Positions 1 to 12,028 of a stretch of DNA of 64,000 nt are shown in pieces. Position 1 is the first letter of the stretch. Every line of letters starts with the position of its first letter. Source of the stretch: Thozetella sp. PMI_491. Its lineage: Eukaryota; Ascomycota; Sordariomycetes; Chaetosphaeriales; Chaetosphaeriaceae. The stretch lies in the NCBI GenBank assembly GCA_021432635.1, contig MU270021.1, positions 504,594 through 568,593 on the forward strand, given 5' to 3'. The notes beneath the pieces were generated by a model. It made no database searches. It was not told the DNA's origin and saw only the letters and a program-made list of their open reading frames with translations. A program made the position numbers and the translations under genes.

Positions 1-3000
1 GGTCGCATGAGCCCACTTCATCGCCTAGAAGTGCCGGGCTGCACGGGACAAGTGCCCAGTCCCGCGGGGGCTAGCATGTTGTTCAACCCCAATGCCTAGA
101 GCTCGGCGATTCGTCATGGTCTAAGGGCCGATTACAAAAATCGACGAGCGGATGGGGTTCAGAGACGGCGTCGGCGTTTTTCGGGACGTTGACGCCGACA
201 GACGAACCAACGGAGACTCCGGGCGGCGGGCTCCGGTGCACGCCGTCACTTGACATTGGCAAACTGCGTATTGGCGACGGGGTTGAATGGCCAGGGATCT
301 GCAGCTCGACAAGTCGTGCAGGTGCCGTACATGTGAGTTGTCTTGGTGGGCCAATTGGGAACCCCCAGGGAAAACCTCCTGACACACGAACAAGCGCCGC
401 TCCGGCTCTACTATCTCGCTAGGGCTTCGGCGGTCTGGCTGCCCAAGATGGCCAATTCCCTTCCTTTCCTCCCCTTCCCGCCCCCGCCTTCCCCGTTCTC
501 CAGCAGGGCGGCCGCGCTTGGGAAGGCAGAAGGAGTGGGGAGGCTCAGTGGAGGGAGGCCTATGACTCTTCCGTCACGGGTCAATAGGCCTCAGTATATG
601 CATCATAAATCCCATCGAATGTGTGTTCGCCAATGCCCTTGCACTAGTGCTACAGCCCATTATGCTACCCGTCGGACGCCGGGTTGCGGCATGCTGCCGT
701 CCCTCCGCGCTCCACACTCCCCGCGCTAGGTCTTTTGGCCTAAGAGGCCTGGCGCCGATCGTGACAGGCCACCCTCCACAGTGCTATTTCGGGTCTTTGC
801 GCGCGGCCCAGATCGTCGTAAGGCTGAAGGTGGGGCTAGGCTCGACCCGCTTCCCACCAGTCTGTCTCGCATCCCGCCCGCCGCTCGAGGCCCGCTAAAT
901 CGCCCCAGCCGATGGGGAACGAATCGAGGTCTCGAGTCCGCACGTCGTGTTCTCAAAATAGAGCACCGCGTCTTTGAGCCTCATCGTCCTTGTCCTCACC
1001 AACCGACTGCCAGATATCGGCATCGACACGACGACGACAGGACGCCTAAATGCCTAATGCCCTCCCTTGCCCCGCCTTCCGCCGGACTATTTTTGGCCGG
1101 CAACAGTCACCCGCAGGGTGCCCGCTGCAAGGTTTCATCTTGGAACCTGCCAATACGAGATGACATGCCGCCGGCGTAAGGTGTCGCGCTGGAACGCGCC
1201 TGCCCAGTCGTCACCTGCGCTGCCAAAATAGCAAATCGATCGCGGCTGGCAGATCTGCCAATCGTCACCAGCGGGCACGTTGCCGATCCACATCTGCATT
1301 TTTTGGTCCGCGGAGGCCTCGCAGCCTAACAGGCATCACCGACTCGATTACAGGTTCGATTACAAGCTTCGACCTGTACTGTATCCGAGGAGACACGCAC
1401 AACACAGGTCCGAACACGAGCCACCCGTCTGTCGAGTTCGGTAACCATGGCCCAAAACAGCCCTTGGCAACTGCCGCCTTGCGCCGGCCAGTACCTCAGA
1501 CAGTCTTCCCTGTCCCTCGCCTAACCGACTCGGCTCCTGCCAGCGCACCAGCGCACGCCTCCAATCCCCGATCCTGCTAGCTTCCGCGCGGTCCCCCGGC
1601 CCCCCACTCCAATAGCCCACTGCCAAACTCCTGCCCCCGATTCTATTTCTGGCACACCGCGGACGTCACTGAGGCCCTCGTCGGCAAGGAAGTGTCGTGC
1701 TGAGGTCATCCAAAATCGCCTCCATGCGAGCTTTGCCATGGGTTTCTGCCTTCGTGATGGGAAGAACGGGAAGAACAGGCAGCACCAGACGGAGGTCGCG
1801 ATCGGTTGGGAAAGAATGCGGGTCGGTGAAGCGCTTCAGTGCATAGCTGGGGTCATTCGGCACTGCGAATCTCGGCTTGGGGGTTTGGTCGGGCCTGTGC
1901 GATCCGGTTAAGGTTAGCACGCTAGCGCAGCCCGCTTGTCACTCGTGTGTGGCCCGAGGGCGTGGGAAGAGCGGAAGGAACAGATGGGGCACGGCGTTTT
2001 GTGGGTGCGGCCTGCGGATTGGTCCCTCCAGGTCCGCCACGGCACGCTGCTGGATTGGGGAATGACGAGGCGGGTGGGACGTGACACGCGCCGGCCAGCG
2101 CCAGAGGACAACAGATAACACCGCCTTTTTACTACTTACTGGCGAGCTAGCGTTATCGATGACTTGGATGCCATGCTGATTGGGATTACACGATATGGCC
2201 TGGCCTGATCGGTCCGTCCGCCGAAATCACAGAAAAGCCCGCCGACGAGCAATCTGACCGAACGAGGCAAGTGGGTCACCTAATGCACGGTCGCGTGAGA
2301 GCGAGAGCCTGACAGCCCAGGGCCGTTGTCCGTCCCGAGTCCAGTGCACGTGCCCCGGCAGGACGAGCAGAAACCAAGGAATTCAGGGATGAGTATGCGC
2401 CCAGCGATCATCCAGAGCTCGGAGAGACCAGACCGATGGACAAACGGACTCGGGGAGCAAACAACCCGAAGCTCGCGAGTTACTGCCCGCCCAACGGTTG
2501 GAGATCTGAGGTCGCTGCGACTGTAGAGGGGACGCCAAGTCACGACAACAAAGGCAGGAATGTGCGGAGAGGGACTCAAGGGCTAGAACAAAGAACGCGA
2601 ACCAGAGCACAACGTCGGCGAGTCGAGATGAAACGCGGCCGAGATCAGGAGGGGACGTAGGCACGGCCCGTCTCCGGCTGGGACGGCCGTCTAACAACAA
2701 GTAGGTAGAGAGATAGAGCGGGACTCAGAGGCCGATACACGCCGGAAAAGGAGGCCCGAGATGCCTCGAAAGTGCCCGAGACCACCTGACTGTCGTAATT
2801 TGTCACGGATAGGACTCTTTGCTCAAGGCGATGTTTAGGAAGCTACGCAGGAAAAGAGGAAGAGAAAGGGCAGACATTTCAATTTTTATCCCTTATATTC
2901 AAATTTGGGCGCGACCGTCGTAGGATTCTTTTGTGGTAGGGCACGCTCCTGGGACTAAGCACACGTCGGCTCGTGTCCGTGGGGGTTTCGAGCAAGTCCT

Positions 3001-4322
3001 GGGCCACGCTGTACACAACCCCTGCACGCCGCGCGGGAAAGTATTGCTTCGCGCAGAAATGAAACGAGAATCCGGCCGAGGCGGTTATATGAAAAGTGCA
3101 ACCCAGGGTGATGCGGCGCAGGCTGGCCCAAGGTGAAGACACCGTGGGGCCCCCTTTCATCCCGCGCAAGAGCCAACTCATCCCGCGGATCATGGTCCGG
3201 CCCGGCCAATCAACTCGGCACCTGGTCGGGTGGCTTGCATGAGTGCCCATTCCGCATTCTCCCGACGGTTCCGACTGACTCGCATACCCAATGAGCGCCG
3301 CCGCTGCCGAGGGAAACAACCGAGCTTGCTGTTGCTTGTGTCGTAGGTCAGTTCTCAGCTTGACGATCTGTTCGGTGCGCGTGGGGCTATGCAGGCTTTT
3401 ATTGCCCCAGCCAGGCACTTTGAGCTCGGTGAGCAGCTCAATTTCCAATACAATCGAATGGGGTCGATGGGGCATATGCATGAGGGGCTTGCTGTCGAGG
3501 TCGGGGCATGGGGGCCGACCACCTCCATTACGACCTTGGCATGCCGCTCCGCGCCTAACTGTGCTCTCCGTCGCGCTCCCACGGTCGCTTCAGCCACCGA
3601 GGTGGACGGCTTGCTCTCCTGAGTTTCTTCCAATAAGAGCAACCCATGAGCGTGGGATTTCGTCCGTGCTCCCGCACCTCGCTGCCGTGGTGTCCGTGAA
3701 CGGAGCATATCGACTAAGACAGCGGCGTAGAAGTCCGGGGCTTACTACGCCCAACAGCCTAACCCCACTGTTCTCAGCTCCTACTTTTTTCTCGGGTTTC
3801 GCTATTCATCAGGAACACCGCATGTGGGGGAAACGACGTAGTATTGATGCTACTTCTAGCGCTAAAGATGCAGAGAAGAGCAGAAGGCCACCTCGGTCTA
3901 CCGTAAGGACGGAAGAAACTGGTCCCGCCTCGGTAGTGTCTCCAACCTTTCTATGACAAAGCTTATGCAGGTTTATCCATATAGGTTAGGGGTATACTAC
4001 ACCATACATGGCTCGACTAGAGGTTGCCGTGTCACATGACTTTTCCACAAAGCCCATTTTACACCTTCACATTCAGCAGGGCGTCTGATAAAGCGAGACC
4101 TTCAAGCAGCCAATAGTAAGGCACAGATGGATCTAATATCGCCATGCATATATCCTCCAGCAAGCCAGGTCGCCTGCCGCTTCTGCTAGCATGATGTACT
4201 GATTGGTCATGCACTTTCCTTTCCGCCTTCTGCCCATCATCCCTCCGCAGACGGAATCTACAGCACTAGATCCCCCGTCCTGCTGCCACGGGAATGGCAC
4301 TTATCTCTAGACCTTAGGAACC
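1..4322. other. GC-rich stretch without a supported gene
   Basis: This 4.3-kb stretch is GC-rich for most of its length. The open frames on both strands are short, overlap one another and show no family motif, consistent splice signals or conserved-looking domain. Several are simply open because stop codons are rare in GC-rich DNA. The right end (about 4000-4320) lies just downstream of the ferric reductase stop codon and probably holds its 3' UTR. I see no tRNA, repeat array or mobile element here. A non-coding RNA or the regulatory region of a gene left of the window cannot be excluded. Confidence 0.5.
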
Positions 4323-6988
4323 TCACCACCCGAAAGCCTCCTCGAAGTACTCAATCGATACCGTGCAATTCTTCAAAGCCTTGTGCGTCGCAGCCCTAGT
4401 TGCGTCGGCTAGTCCGCCGGGGCCGCACACCAGAATTGCCAGTCGGTCTCCGCTGATCTGTGCCTCTGCCGCAGCCGCCGCGACGAGGGCGGCGATATTA
4501 GGACGGCCCGCATCGAAGGATATGGCTTGTGTAGCGAGAGCACGGGGGTCGCTGGCGAGAAGCGCAGGCTTTTCGTCATTCGCCCGGTCAAGACGCTCTG
4601 GTTCTTTCCCCTTGGCGCCAGCCTCGAGACCAGAGTTCTGGGTTGCATACAGACGCAGGGTCACATTGTTCCGTGCAATAGGTCCTGCGAGCTCACGAGA
4701 AACAACCTGCTGCATGAAGTTGGAAGTCTTGTTGACCCATATTAAGTCAATCGCACGAGTGCGGGTGCCCCGAGTCTCACTGTCTGGGGTGGCCTGCAGC
4801 ATGCGAGCCGCTCGCGCGTCGTGATCCAACATGTACCGCACTATGGCAGCGATGCCGGATCCGCCCGCAATCATCATAACCCTATCGAATTTCCAGAGCG
4901 GCTCCGCATGCCCGTACGGCCCTTCGATGAGAATCGTAGTGGTGGCGATACCATTAGCTGATTTGGTGCACATGTTCCGAAGGGACCGAGTCCAGCCATC
5001 TACGGGCCGTACCCAGAAGACCATGCGGGTGTCTTTCCCCTGCACAACCTGGCCACTTTGGGGCTTCTCTTGGGACAATGTACCGTCCGCCGAGGAGCTG
5101 GATGAGGCGGTCAGAGAAACATCCGGGTCGCGTGTAACTGCCACTGTAGCATCGAGACGGAGTGGGTCCGAGGAGACGGAGTTGGGACGCTCCCAGTAAG
5201 CAAGCGTGAAGGGGTGGTTCTCCCAGCCCTTGAGCCGGAAAGGCTGATATAGATAATAATGCTGCCCGGGCTGGGGCTTGAATAAGACCGCGGCCACGGC
5301 GACCTCAACGCGTAGGATGTCCGTATCAGCGTCGTAGGCCACTACACTCCGGCCAGGATGTACCTGCCGTCCCTTCTGGGAGAATATGTTCAGATTGCAG
5401 ACGACAACTCGTACAATTCTGAGGAACCGATCGAAAGACCAGATCGCGACGAGCGGCCAGAGATATGGGTCATATTCTCCTTCGAAGATAGAGGTATGGC
5501 TTCACTGTGGTTAGATCCGGGACAGTTTGCGTAGCGAACTGATGAGGTAGACTCACTAAAACAGAGCCACAATAACCGCCACTGAAAGGACGATATGGAT
5601 AAGCAGGAAGACCTCGTAGCTCTTCGTACGGAACCACATAAAGGAAAAGAACACGATGAGGCTCATGCTAACCGTCGCCTAGAAAGTTGCGTTAGCTGGA
5701 ATACCTCAGCCAAGAGTCGGTGGATCCACGTACTCCGGCACCAAGATAGAACCAAGTCTCTTTGAACTCTTCATAGTAATAATCGCCGTGACCAGCCACG
5801 AAATAGTAAGCCGTATAAGCGATGGAGTGCATGATAGCTTGCAAAGTGGCGACCCGGGCAATGTGTCTGTGGAACAGGTTGAATGTGGAGAACTGCCACC
5901 CCGTGAGCCAGATGAAGATGTTGTTTCGTCCGCCCAACATCCAAATCAGGCACAGGTTGCTGTATGCCATTATCCCGGTACGGTCTGCGATATACCTCCA
6001 TAACTGAGGAGATATTTCCGACCAGCTATCGGAGACGATCAGTCACTTAGTTCTCCGAGTTAGGAGAGGAGTTTCGCGGTCTTTACGTACTAGAGGTTTC
6101 CGGTGAAGGCACGGTAGTTGACACAGCCAAGTACAATGCTGATGATCCAGAAGGAGTACACCACAAATGCCTCCATTCTAGTGGGAATAGTGCACCACAT
6201 CAGGGGAACTCGGTGGCGGGAGCTAAGGACTCCAGGTATAACGAAGTGTTTTTGGACGTAGCTGTATGCCTTTGATAGTGGAGACGTCAAAGTATGGCGA
6301 CGACCAGGGCCGCGGTTCTCTGTATCGACAGAGAAGTGACTAGCTTGCCGGTCGCGGACGAGCTGGATGATGCGGCCAAGCATGCCGACCACAAGTATAG
6401 TGCCCAGAAACCATAACTGGCATACCTGTTATAACCATTCGAGTGTCAGCAACAGAAACGATTACGACCCAGACTGGCAATGGGAAAGGAAGCGAGGGGC
6501 ACGGACCCGAAAATATGGTGATTCCTCATTTCATATTCCCAAGTATCAACCGTGTTGTAGGAAAGGTCGAAATAGTCACGTGAGATGATGACTGGCTCTG
6601 TCATATTGTCACCGCTCGCGAGATCGTCCTGTGTCACGACTTTCATCGATTTGATGCCTTCTGGGGTGAGGTTGGCAGCTACTGCTATCATAGGCAGCAG
6701 CTCAACCTCGCCATACTCGGTGCAGTACCCCGCAAGCATGGGGACCCCGGCGTTGAACTCATCGAGGCTACAGTAGGTGAGAGAGGCGGCATAGATCGAA
6801 GTTACCTTGAGCTGGTTCTGACAACTTCCCACCCAGTAGTCATCGTAGCCGATGCCTTCGAACAGGATGCTGTCATAGGCTCCATAGACACTGGACACGC
6901 AGTATTGGTCCTGGTCGAGCGAGTCCGAGGCAACCAGCTTGAGATGAAAGAAGAGAAAAACGAAAAAAGGGGTTAGGACAAACATCAT
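4323..6988 (-). CDS. Ferric reductase-like transmembrane protein (FRE family), five exons
   Basis: Membrane flavocytochrome of the FRE/NOX superfamily that would pass electrons from cytosolic NADPH via FAD and haem to extracellular ferric or cupric ions. Exons from the 5' end: about 6503-6988, 6091-6425, 5734-6025, 5557-5678, 4323-5499. Lengths sum to 804 codons (803 aa). The start ATG at 6988 (a second Met follows) precedes a hydrophobic signal peptide and a long N-glycosylatable extracellular region of about 130 residues, as in filamentous-fungal FREs. Exon 3 carries the haem-ligand helix (FHRHIARV, IMHSIAY). The last exon carries the FAD motif HPFTL, the NADPH motifs GPYGH and GGSGIA, CGPGG, and the family C-terminal EAFGW. 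Introns 2-4 have good GT-AG and branch sites. Intron 1 (about 6426-6502) is the least certain because its donor is GTGCCC. No permease or multicopper oxidase gene lies beside it. The metal specificity is not visible. Confidence 0.9.
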
Positions 6989-9190
6989 GAACGAGATAGC
7001 GAGGCAAGGGTTGATACAGGCTGCGGAAATGCGAGCAGAGTTAGAGATGGGTCTAGCATATATAGATGTGGAAAGCCTCGCTCTAGAAGATTCTTGTACC
7101 GGGCGCCGCTCGGTGCATGCAATACCAGCCCAGACACTCAGCCGTCTGCCCAAGCTACCCTGAAGTTTTGTGGCTTCACGCGATTAGTAACTAGTTTTCA
7201 CCTCAAGGCGGGAAGCTTGTGGGATGCGGACCGCTCCTAGCCGAGCTAGAAGAAGGCTGTGAAGAGGAATCTAATTGCCCAAGTCGGCGAATAATCGTAA
7301 CTGCGCGGGGTTGCCGCCGATAACCTGGAAGCCACCTCGGTTTGGACAGGGTCTGAGGGATGGCTCCGCCCTGGCTTCACCGCCTGGAACTTTTCAAGGT
7401 CAGCCATCCGGTGATGGTGCCATCTAGACACGAGACTAGAGACCGAGATGAGCCAGCATTGTTGTGGCGGAAGCCTTTCGGTCATCGTCAGCCAATCCAA
7501 GCGCAAATGATACGTGATGAGGGCGGTGTAGGCCTATCTTGACCGCACATGGATGTGGGGGTTTCGCGATGCAAGGCATCATGAAGTCGGGTGTTGATCA
7601 GCGCATTAGCATCGAATATTGGCTGTACTCGTCCAGTAGGAAGGGGGAGCAGGTGGAAGATTCCGATGCCCCCCCGGCACTACTCAGGGAGCTATTATCT
7701 TGCCTTGACTCGTGAAGCAACATCACCAAATCCCTGCAGCCATGGAAAGAGATGTGCTCGCCTGTAACGCCAAAGGAACCGCGAGACGCGCGCTCGCGAG
7801 AGCCTTGCCAGGGTCAGTCTGGAACGGTGGACAACAGGGTCAACTGCCAAGAGAAGAAAATCAGATCCCATTTTGTGAATGGAACGCATAGCGTGGCGCA
7901 TATTATACCGGAAACCTATGACTATGGTATCTCGAAACGCCCTCACCGGGCCGGGCAAAACCTTCTCCATCCATGCATGTAGGTAAAGTGAGAGCTGCCC
8001 GGCAGTGATGATGGGGCTAAACCCCATAGCCACTTAGGCTGCTAGCTAACTTTGTGATTGCTTCTCATGCACTCACCGATTCCGGCGAGAAGAGCGCACC
8101 AAGCGGCTATCCAACTCTCCGCAATGCTTCTCCTGGATCGTAGATGGAGACTTACGGATCAGATAAGATTAGATTGGATGGCTGGCGACCCAGCCCAGCG
8201 GTGGCGTTCGGTAGTGGGGATTGCCCGCCGAACTCGGCGGCTGCTAGGTGAGCGGTGGACGGGCTAGCTGAGATGCCTTCGCATGACTAGGCGGCCCCGG
8301 TAGGCTGTCCTTACCTAATTGTTACCTCTTAAGTCGGCGGTGCCGCGCCCGGCGGGAATTCCCCCGCTGAGCGCCCGGCAGACAAGATGTCTAAGCTTTC
8401 TTGGAAGATGCTTCTTTCCGTCCGGTCAACTTGCTGGGCATTTTACGTTTTTAGGATACTGATTCGGCGGCCGGCTTCAAGAGAGAATTGTCGGATCGAG
8501 TGCGCCAGCAATTGGAAAACTTTTAGGTGTCGAGTTCAGTTCATACAATAGCTGCCTAGCAATTGTTCACTCTCTTGTTACAACCTTGCCTCAGCACCGG
8601 CCGCGACCCCTAGTAAATGCCTCAGACATACACGCAAATGTTCCAAGCCAACAAGACCGATAAGACAATGGATTACCACTGGCTCACCAATAAGGCCTAG
8701 GTGAGCCACCTAAACAGGATCACCACGACTTGCCAGTGAGCCTTGGTGACTCCTAAAGGGCAACCTAGGATTTAAGAGTGCCTCATCTACCCAGATAGAT
8801 CCGTTGGCCTTTACTCTTCAGCAATTAATCTAATTCATTAGCTTAACGCTTGCACTAAAGATTCTACGCCTCATATCAATTGTTGCTCCACGCCTTCGAC
8901 TTCTCTTACCTGTAGGAAAGAAACTCCTATATTTTAGATGGCTAACCCTTAGGATTGCCCGTATTGTAACAGCTATATAGTTTGAATTGATGTTTTAATA
9001 GTTAAAGAATACTTTTAAAATATAATAGTTCAAAACGTTTTTAAAAGAAAGTAATTATTATATAATAAAGCTAAGGGATACAACCTGCGCCGCTAAATCC
9101 AGTAGATTTGACACTGTTTTAGGCTGTGTGAGCTGCACGCTTGTGTCCACGCCACTCTACTATTCCCGCCAAGGGTATTGTAGCACTTGA
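6989..9190. other. Intergenic region, GC-rich then AT-rich
   Basis: Upstream region of the ferric reductase followed by DNA without a supported gene. Short frames between 7246 and 8267 carry no recognisable motif. From about 8800 the sequence turns AT-rich (for example 8980-9065), as expected for decayed or repeat-derived fungal DNA. A repeat copy begins at about 9055 and a degenerate minisatellite at about 9200; both are listed separately. Confidence 0.5.
9055..9170 (+). repeat. Dispersed repeat copy A, left of the HET gene
   Basis: About 115 bp starting with ATTATATAATAAAGCT. It aligns by eye over 65-110 bp with a second copy at about 12364-12475 in the same orientation. Shared blocks include ATATAATAAAGCT, CCGCTA and a TAGTAG/AGTAG core, with many transition-type differences between the copies. 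The two copies lie on either side of the HET gene. A third site at about 53736 shares only the first 22 bp. The family is not identified; a solo LTR, a MITE or a subtelomeric repeat are all possible. Confidence 0.5.
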
Positions 9191-9199
9191 CCTTATTTC

Positions 9200-9455
9200 T
9201 AATGGAGCTTCCTGGAGCCAGCTTTCGTATTAGAGCTAACTTGGCTACTGTACCTAGCTTAGTTACTGGAGTCAGCTTTGTCTCGAGCCAGTCTGGTCAT
9301 TAGAGCCAGCTTAGATTTCTAAAGCTAGCTTGATTTCTACAGGCAGCTTGATTACTGGAGCCAGCTTGTTTTCTGTAGCCAGCTTGGTTTATGGAGCGAG
9401 CTTGGTTTATGGAGCCTTATTATCTGAAGTCAGCTTGGTTCAAGGGCCAGGTTAG
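9200..9455 (+). repeat. Degenerate 21-bp minisatellite
   Basis: About twelve diverged head-to-tail units with the core GAGCCAGCTTGGTTTATG. Units are clearest from 9301 to 9450, where the core GCCAGCTTG recurs every 19-23 bp. Divergence is mostly single substitutions and small indels. It is non-coding in all frames because of frequent stops. It lies about 0.8 kb upstream of the HET start codon. Confidence 0.75.
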
Positions 9456-9684
9456 CGTAGTTTATTGAACGGAAGTTCTCATATTAATCTCCAGAAAGCG
9501 GTTGTGAAAAAGGAGCTGGTCCGCAACGCTTTTCTTTAGAAATCGCAATACTGCCTTCAACTCACTTACTACGAAGTGCTGTATTCAGTGCGTGAAGTGT
9601 AGTAGTGTCAATATGCCTCAATACTCCCGAGACTGCCAAATGCAGCACCAGAAGGCACCAAGCCTAGCGGTACAATCACCTTCC

Positions 9685-9748
9685 AAGTGAGGCGCCTGAG
9701 TCACTGATTAGAAATCAGGTGCTCTCATTAATTACACCATTTGAGCTC
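9685..9748 (-). pseudogene. tRNA-Arg(UCU)-like relic
   Basis: Read on the minus strand, this stretch has a D-arm-like segment and an anticodon hairpin with the stem CTGA/TCAG around the loop TTTCTAA, which would present anticodon UCU. The T-arm consensus GGTTCGA is absent and the acceptor halves do not pair. This looks like a decayed tRNA or a tRNA-derived fragment rather than a working gene. Confidence 0.35.
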
Positions 9749-9998
9749 GAGTCAAGGCTCCCACCCTTTTGGCTTTGGCTCTCTTTCTTAACGGTGACGC
9801 CATGTATCACACTACTACGCCTGTCCTTTCTTAAAATATTCAATCCTGGCTCCTACAGCCTTATTTGGGTTCGTACATATATTCAGTAATAACCAGTTAT
9901 AGTAAAGTTAAATGGCCGCCTTAGGAGTGCTTCAGTCTCTTAGTGTTTGACTGCAGATGTTGTCCTTAAAGAAAACGACATAGACGTTGGTCGACTGT

Positions 9999-10058
9999 CA
10001 ATTGTCTGTTTGGCGGACAGTTGGGCAGCAATTGTCTGCTTGGCGGACGGTTAGGCAG
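9999..10058 (+). repeat. Tandem 30-bp duplication in the HET gene promoter
   Basis: Two adjacent 30-bp units (9999-10028 and 10029-10058) each begin with CAATTGTCTG and contain TTGGCGGAC. They differ at three positions, all transitions. The duplication ends about 160 bp before the HET start codon, so it may lie in the promoter or 5' UTR. No known binding-site consensus is assigned. Confidence 0.8.
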
Positions 10059-10219
10059 CAACAATAAAGACACGTGAAGTGGTGCTTCACAACGCACCAA
10101 ATGTGTTAATAATCACACCGTGCAAAGTTTTTAAAAAATTCCACAATTTGCTTCCTTTCTCTCTCCTCCCTACAACTCCTTTTTTTTCTAGAAAAAGATC
10201 TCGCAGGTTTACTATCAAC

Positions 10220-12028
10220 ATGGACAATGCCACACACTTCGAATACCAACCTCTTCAGGGTTCCGAAATCCGCCTGATCACAATCAAACCCGGTGTTTGC
10301 GGCTCTCTTCTCGAATGCTGCCTGGAACATCTCCCTCTAGAAGATGAAGGGTTGGAATATGTGGCCCTATCATACGTTTGGGGGGATGAATCCAACAAAG
10401 TTTCTATCCGACTCAACAATACATCGTTCAACATCACTAGAAATTTATTTCATGCGTTTTGTCAGATACGAAAGTGGGCTACAGGGGATTCTGACGTGTT
10501 GCAATCTCATTTCTCGCCAAGAAAGAAATACCTATTCTGGGCCGATGCAATATGCTTGAATCAGGACGACCGCGAGGAGAAGATAAAGCAAATACCCCGA
10601 ATGGAGGAGATATACGGCAGAGCTGTTCTTGTGTTGGGGTGGTTAGGCCGATCAGACAAGAGAAGCCAGAACACGGTATCAAAAATATTCCAGATGGGAA
10701 GGGATTTAGCCAAGAATCCGTTTATGAAAGGCTCAGACTTCGCCAGTTATCCATGGGTGTTGCAAGCTGTTGGCGGTGAGCTCTCTGGCTTCTTAGAAGC
10801 TTTCACAAAAATTATCAGCTTGCCCTGGTTTTCAAGAGTCTGGATTTTACAAGAGGCTGTCTTACCACGAAAACCTCCCCTACTTGTTCTCGGGGGGAAC
10901 TACAGCCCATCCGTTGGCCTTGCAAACCTGCAAAGTTCTTTGATCCATGGCCGGACAGCCGCCAATTTCGACCAAGACTCCACAGCTGACTACAAACTAC
11001 GCGCTAAATATGGCCTGATGACTATTCATATTCTTAGGCACCTTAATCGAAATCGCATTGCAACACCATCCCATACCGCGGCCGAAACCCATTTACAGTC
11101 TTTTGCCTCTAGACTCTTGCAAGTTCTAAGCCATAAAACGCCAGAGTACCAATCTACACTCGATCATGATACCCTATACGGTGTATTAGGTATAGCCCGT
11201 GGATCTACGCTCCCCGATATCTTGGCACCGAACTATGACAAACCATACTCCTCAGTATGCGAGGAATATGCAAAGTTCCTCATGGAGAATACTGGTTACT
11301 TGACTATATTATCTGGAGATGGCGAAAGATTCGATGACACGTATCCAAACATTCCGAGTTGGGTCCCGGACTTCAGATTCCTTAGTCAACCCTTTGCGGA
11401 TCCTCAAACAAAAGGTGACATCTCCTTTTCTCTCAACGGGAAGATATTGGCAGTAGATGGTGTTTCATTAGGCCGATGCACACATGTCCTGATGCCCACG
11501 TCCTCTGATTCGAAAATAATCGATCCTTTCGTTCGGTTAGAGCAAGAAATTCTGCGCCCCGCTTCCATTCTAAGAAATTGCGATTTTGACTCCTTGTTGG
11601 ATGAGTGGTTAGAGAGCTGGATCAAAGCCCCCTATAATCTTTCAGTCGCAACCCTCAGGAAGCACTACGATACCGTGGTGAGAAAAAAACCTCTGGTGGT
11701 TCAGTCTTTTGAAGATGTCTTGGAATTTGAAAGTCAAAAGGGACAAGTCTGCAACCTCATGGATGGAATTGAAAATTATATTGAGCATGGATATGTTGTG
11801 CTATCAGAAAATGGGTCGATTGGAATTATGGTGAACTGCACTAAGCAGCCTGGTGTCAACGATCTCTTATGTGTCCTCAAAGGATCTACGACCGCATCGG
11901 TTGTTCGATCGTTGACGGAGGGATGCATGTTTCTAGGTTCTTGTGCTTTGCTCTGCAGCCTCTCAAAGGAAGTGTTCGACGACTCGTTCTTCTCTTGTCG
12001 GGAGATGCAAAAGTTTCTTTTGTTGTGA
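10220..12028 (+). CDS. HET-domain (heterokaryon incompatibility) protein
   Basis: Intronless 602-aa protein. The HET domain spans roughly residues 40-210, with the conserved block YVALSYVWGD, then FWADAICLNQDD, a QIPRM.EIYGRA segment and WLG. A further family segment, TLYGVLG, lies near residue 370. HET domains trigger cell death when strains with different het alleles fuse. Activity usually depends on a partner or on an attached sensor domain. The C-terminal 250 residues carry no repeat domain I recognise. The ATG at 10220 has a good context (CAACATGG). An upstream in-frame extension exists but would encode a basic, Phe-rich leader overlapping a pyrimidine-rich 5' UTR, so I prefer 10220. The gene is flanked on both sides by copies of a dispersed repeat, suggesting gain or movement as a unit. 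Confidence 0.92.
   Translation: MDNATHFEYQPLQGSEIRLITIKPGVCGSLLECCLEHLPLEDEGLEYVALSYVWGDESNKVSIRLNNTSFNITRNLFHAFCQIRKWATGDSDVLQSHFSPRKKYLFWADAICLNQDDREEKIKQIPRMEEIYGRAVLVLGWLGRSDKRSQNTVSKIFQMGRDLAKNPFMKGSDFASYPWVLQAVGGELSGFLEAFTKIISLPWFSRVWILQEAVLPRKPPLLVLGGNYSPSVGLANLQSSLIHGRTAANFDQDSTADYKLRAKYGLMTIHILRHLNRNRIATPSHTAAETHLQSFASRLLQVLSHKTPEYQSTLDHDTLYGVLGIARGSTLPDILAPNYDKPYSSVCEEYAKFLMENTGYLTILSGDGERFDDTYPNIPSWVPDFRFLSQPFADPQTKGDISFSLNGKILAVDGVSLGRCTHVLMPTSSDSKIIDPFVRLEQEILRPASILRNCDFDSLLDEWLESWIKAPYNLSVATLRKHYDTVVRKKPLVVQSFEDVLEFESQKGQVCNLMDGIENYIEHGYVVLSENGSIGIMVNCTKQPGVNDLLCVLKGSTTASVVRSLTEGCMFLGSCALLCSLSKEVFDDSFFSCREMQKFLLL

Noticed and set aside
83-3956. Many overlapping open frames of 60-221 codons in the first 4 kb
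   Set aside because: GC-rich DNA, frames on both strands overlap, no motif, no plausible intron set and low-complexity translations.
7246-8267. Frames of 60-112 codons between the ferric reductase and the AT-rich block
   Set aside because: No family motif, no signal peptide or domain, and overlapping opposite-strand frames.
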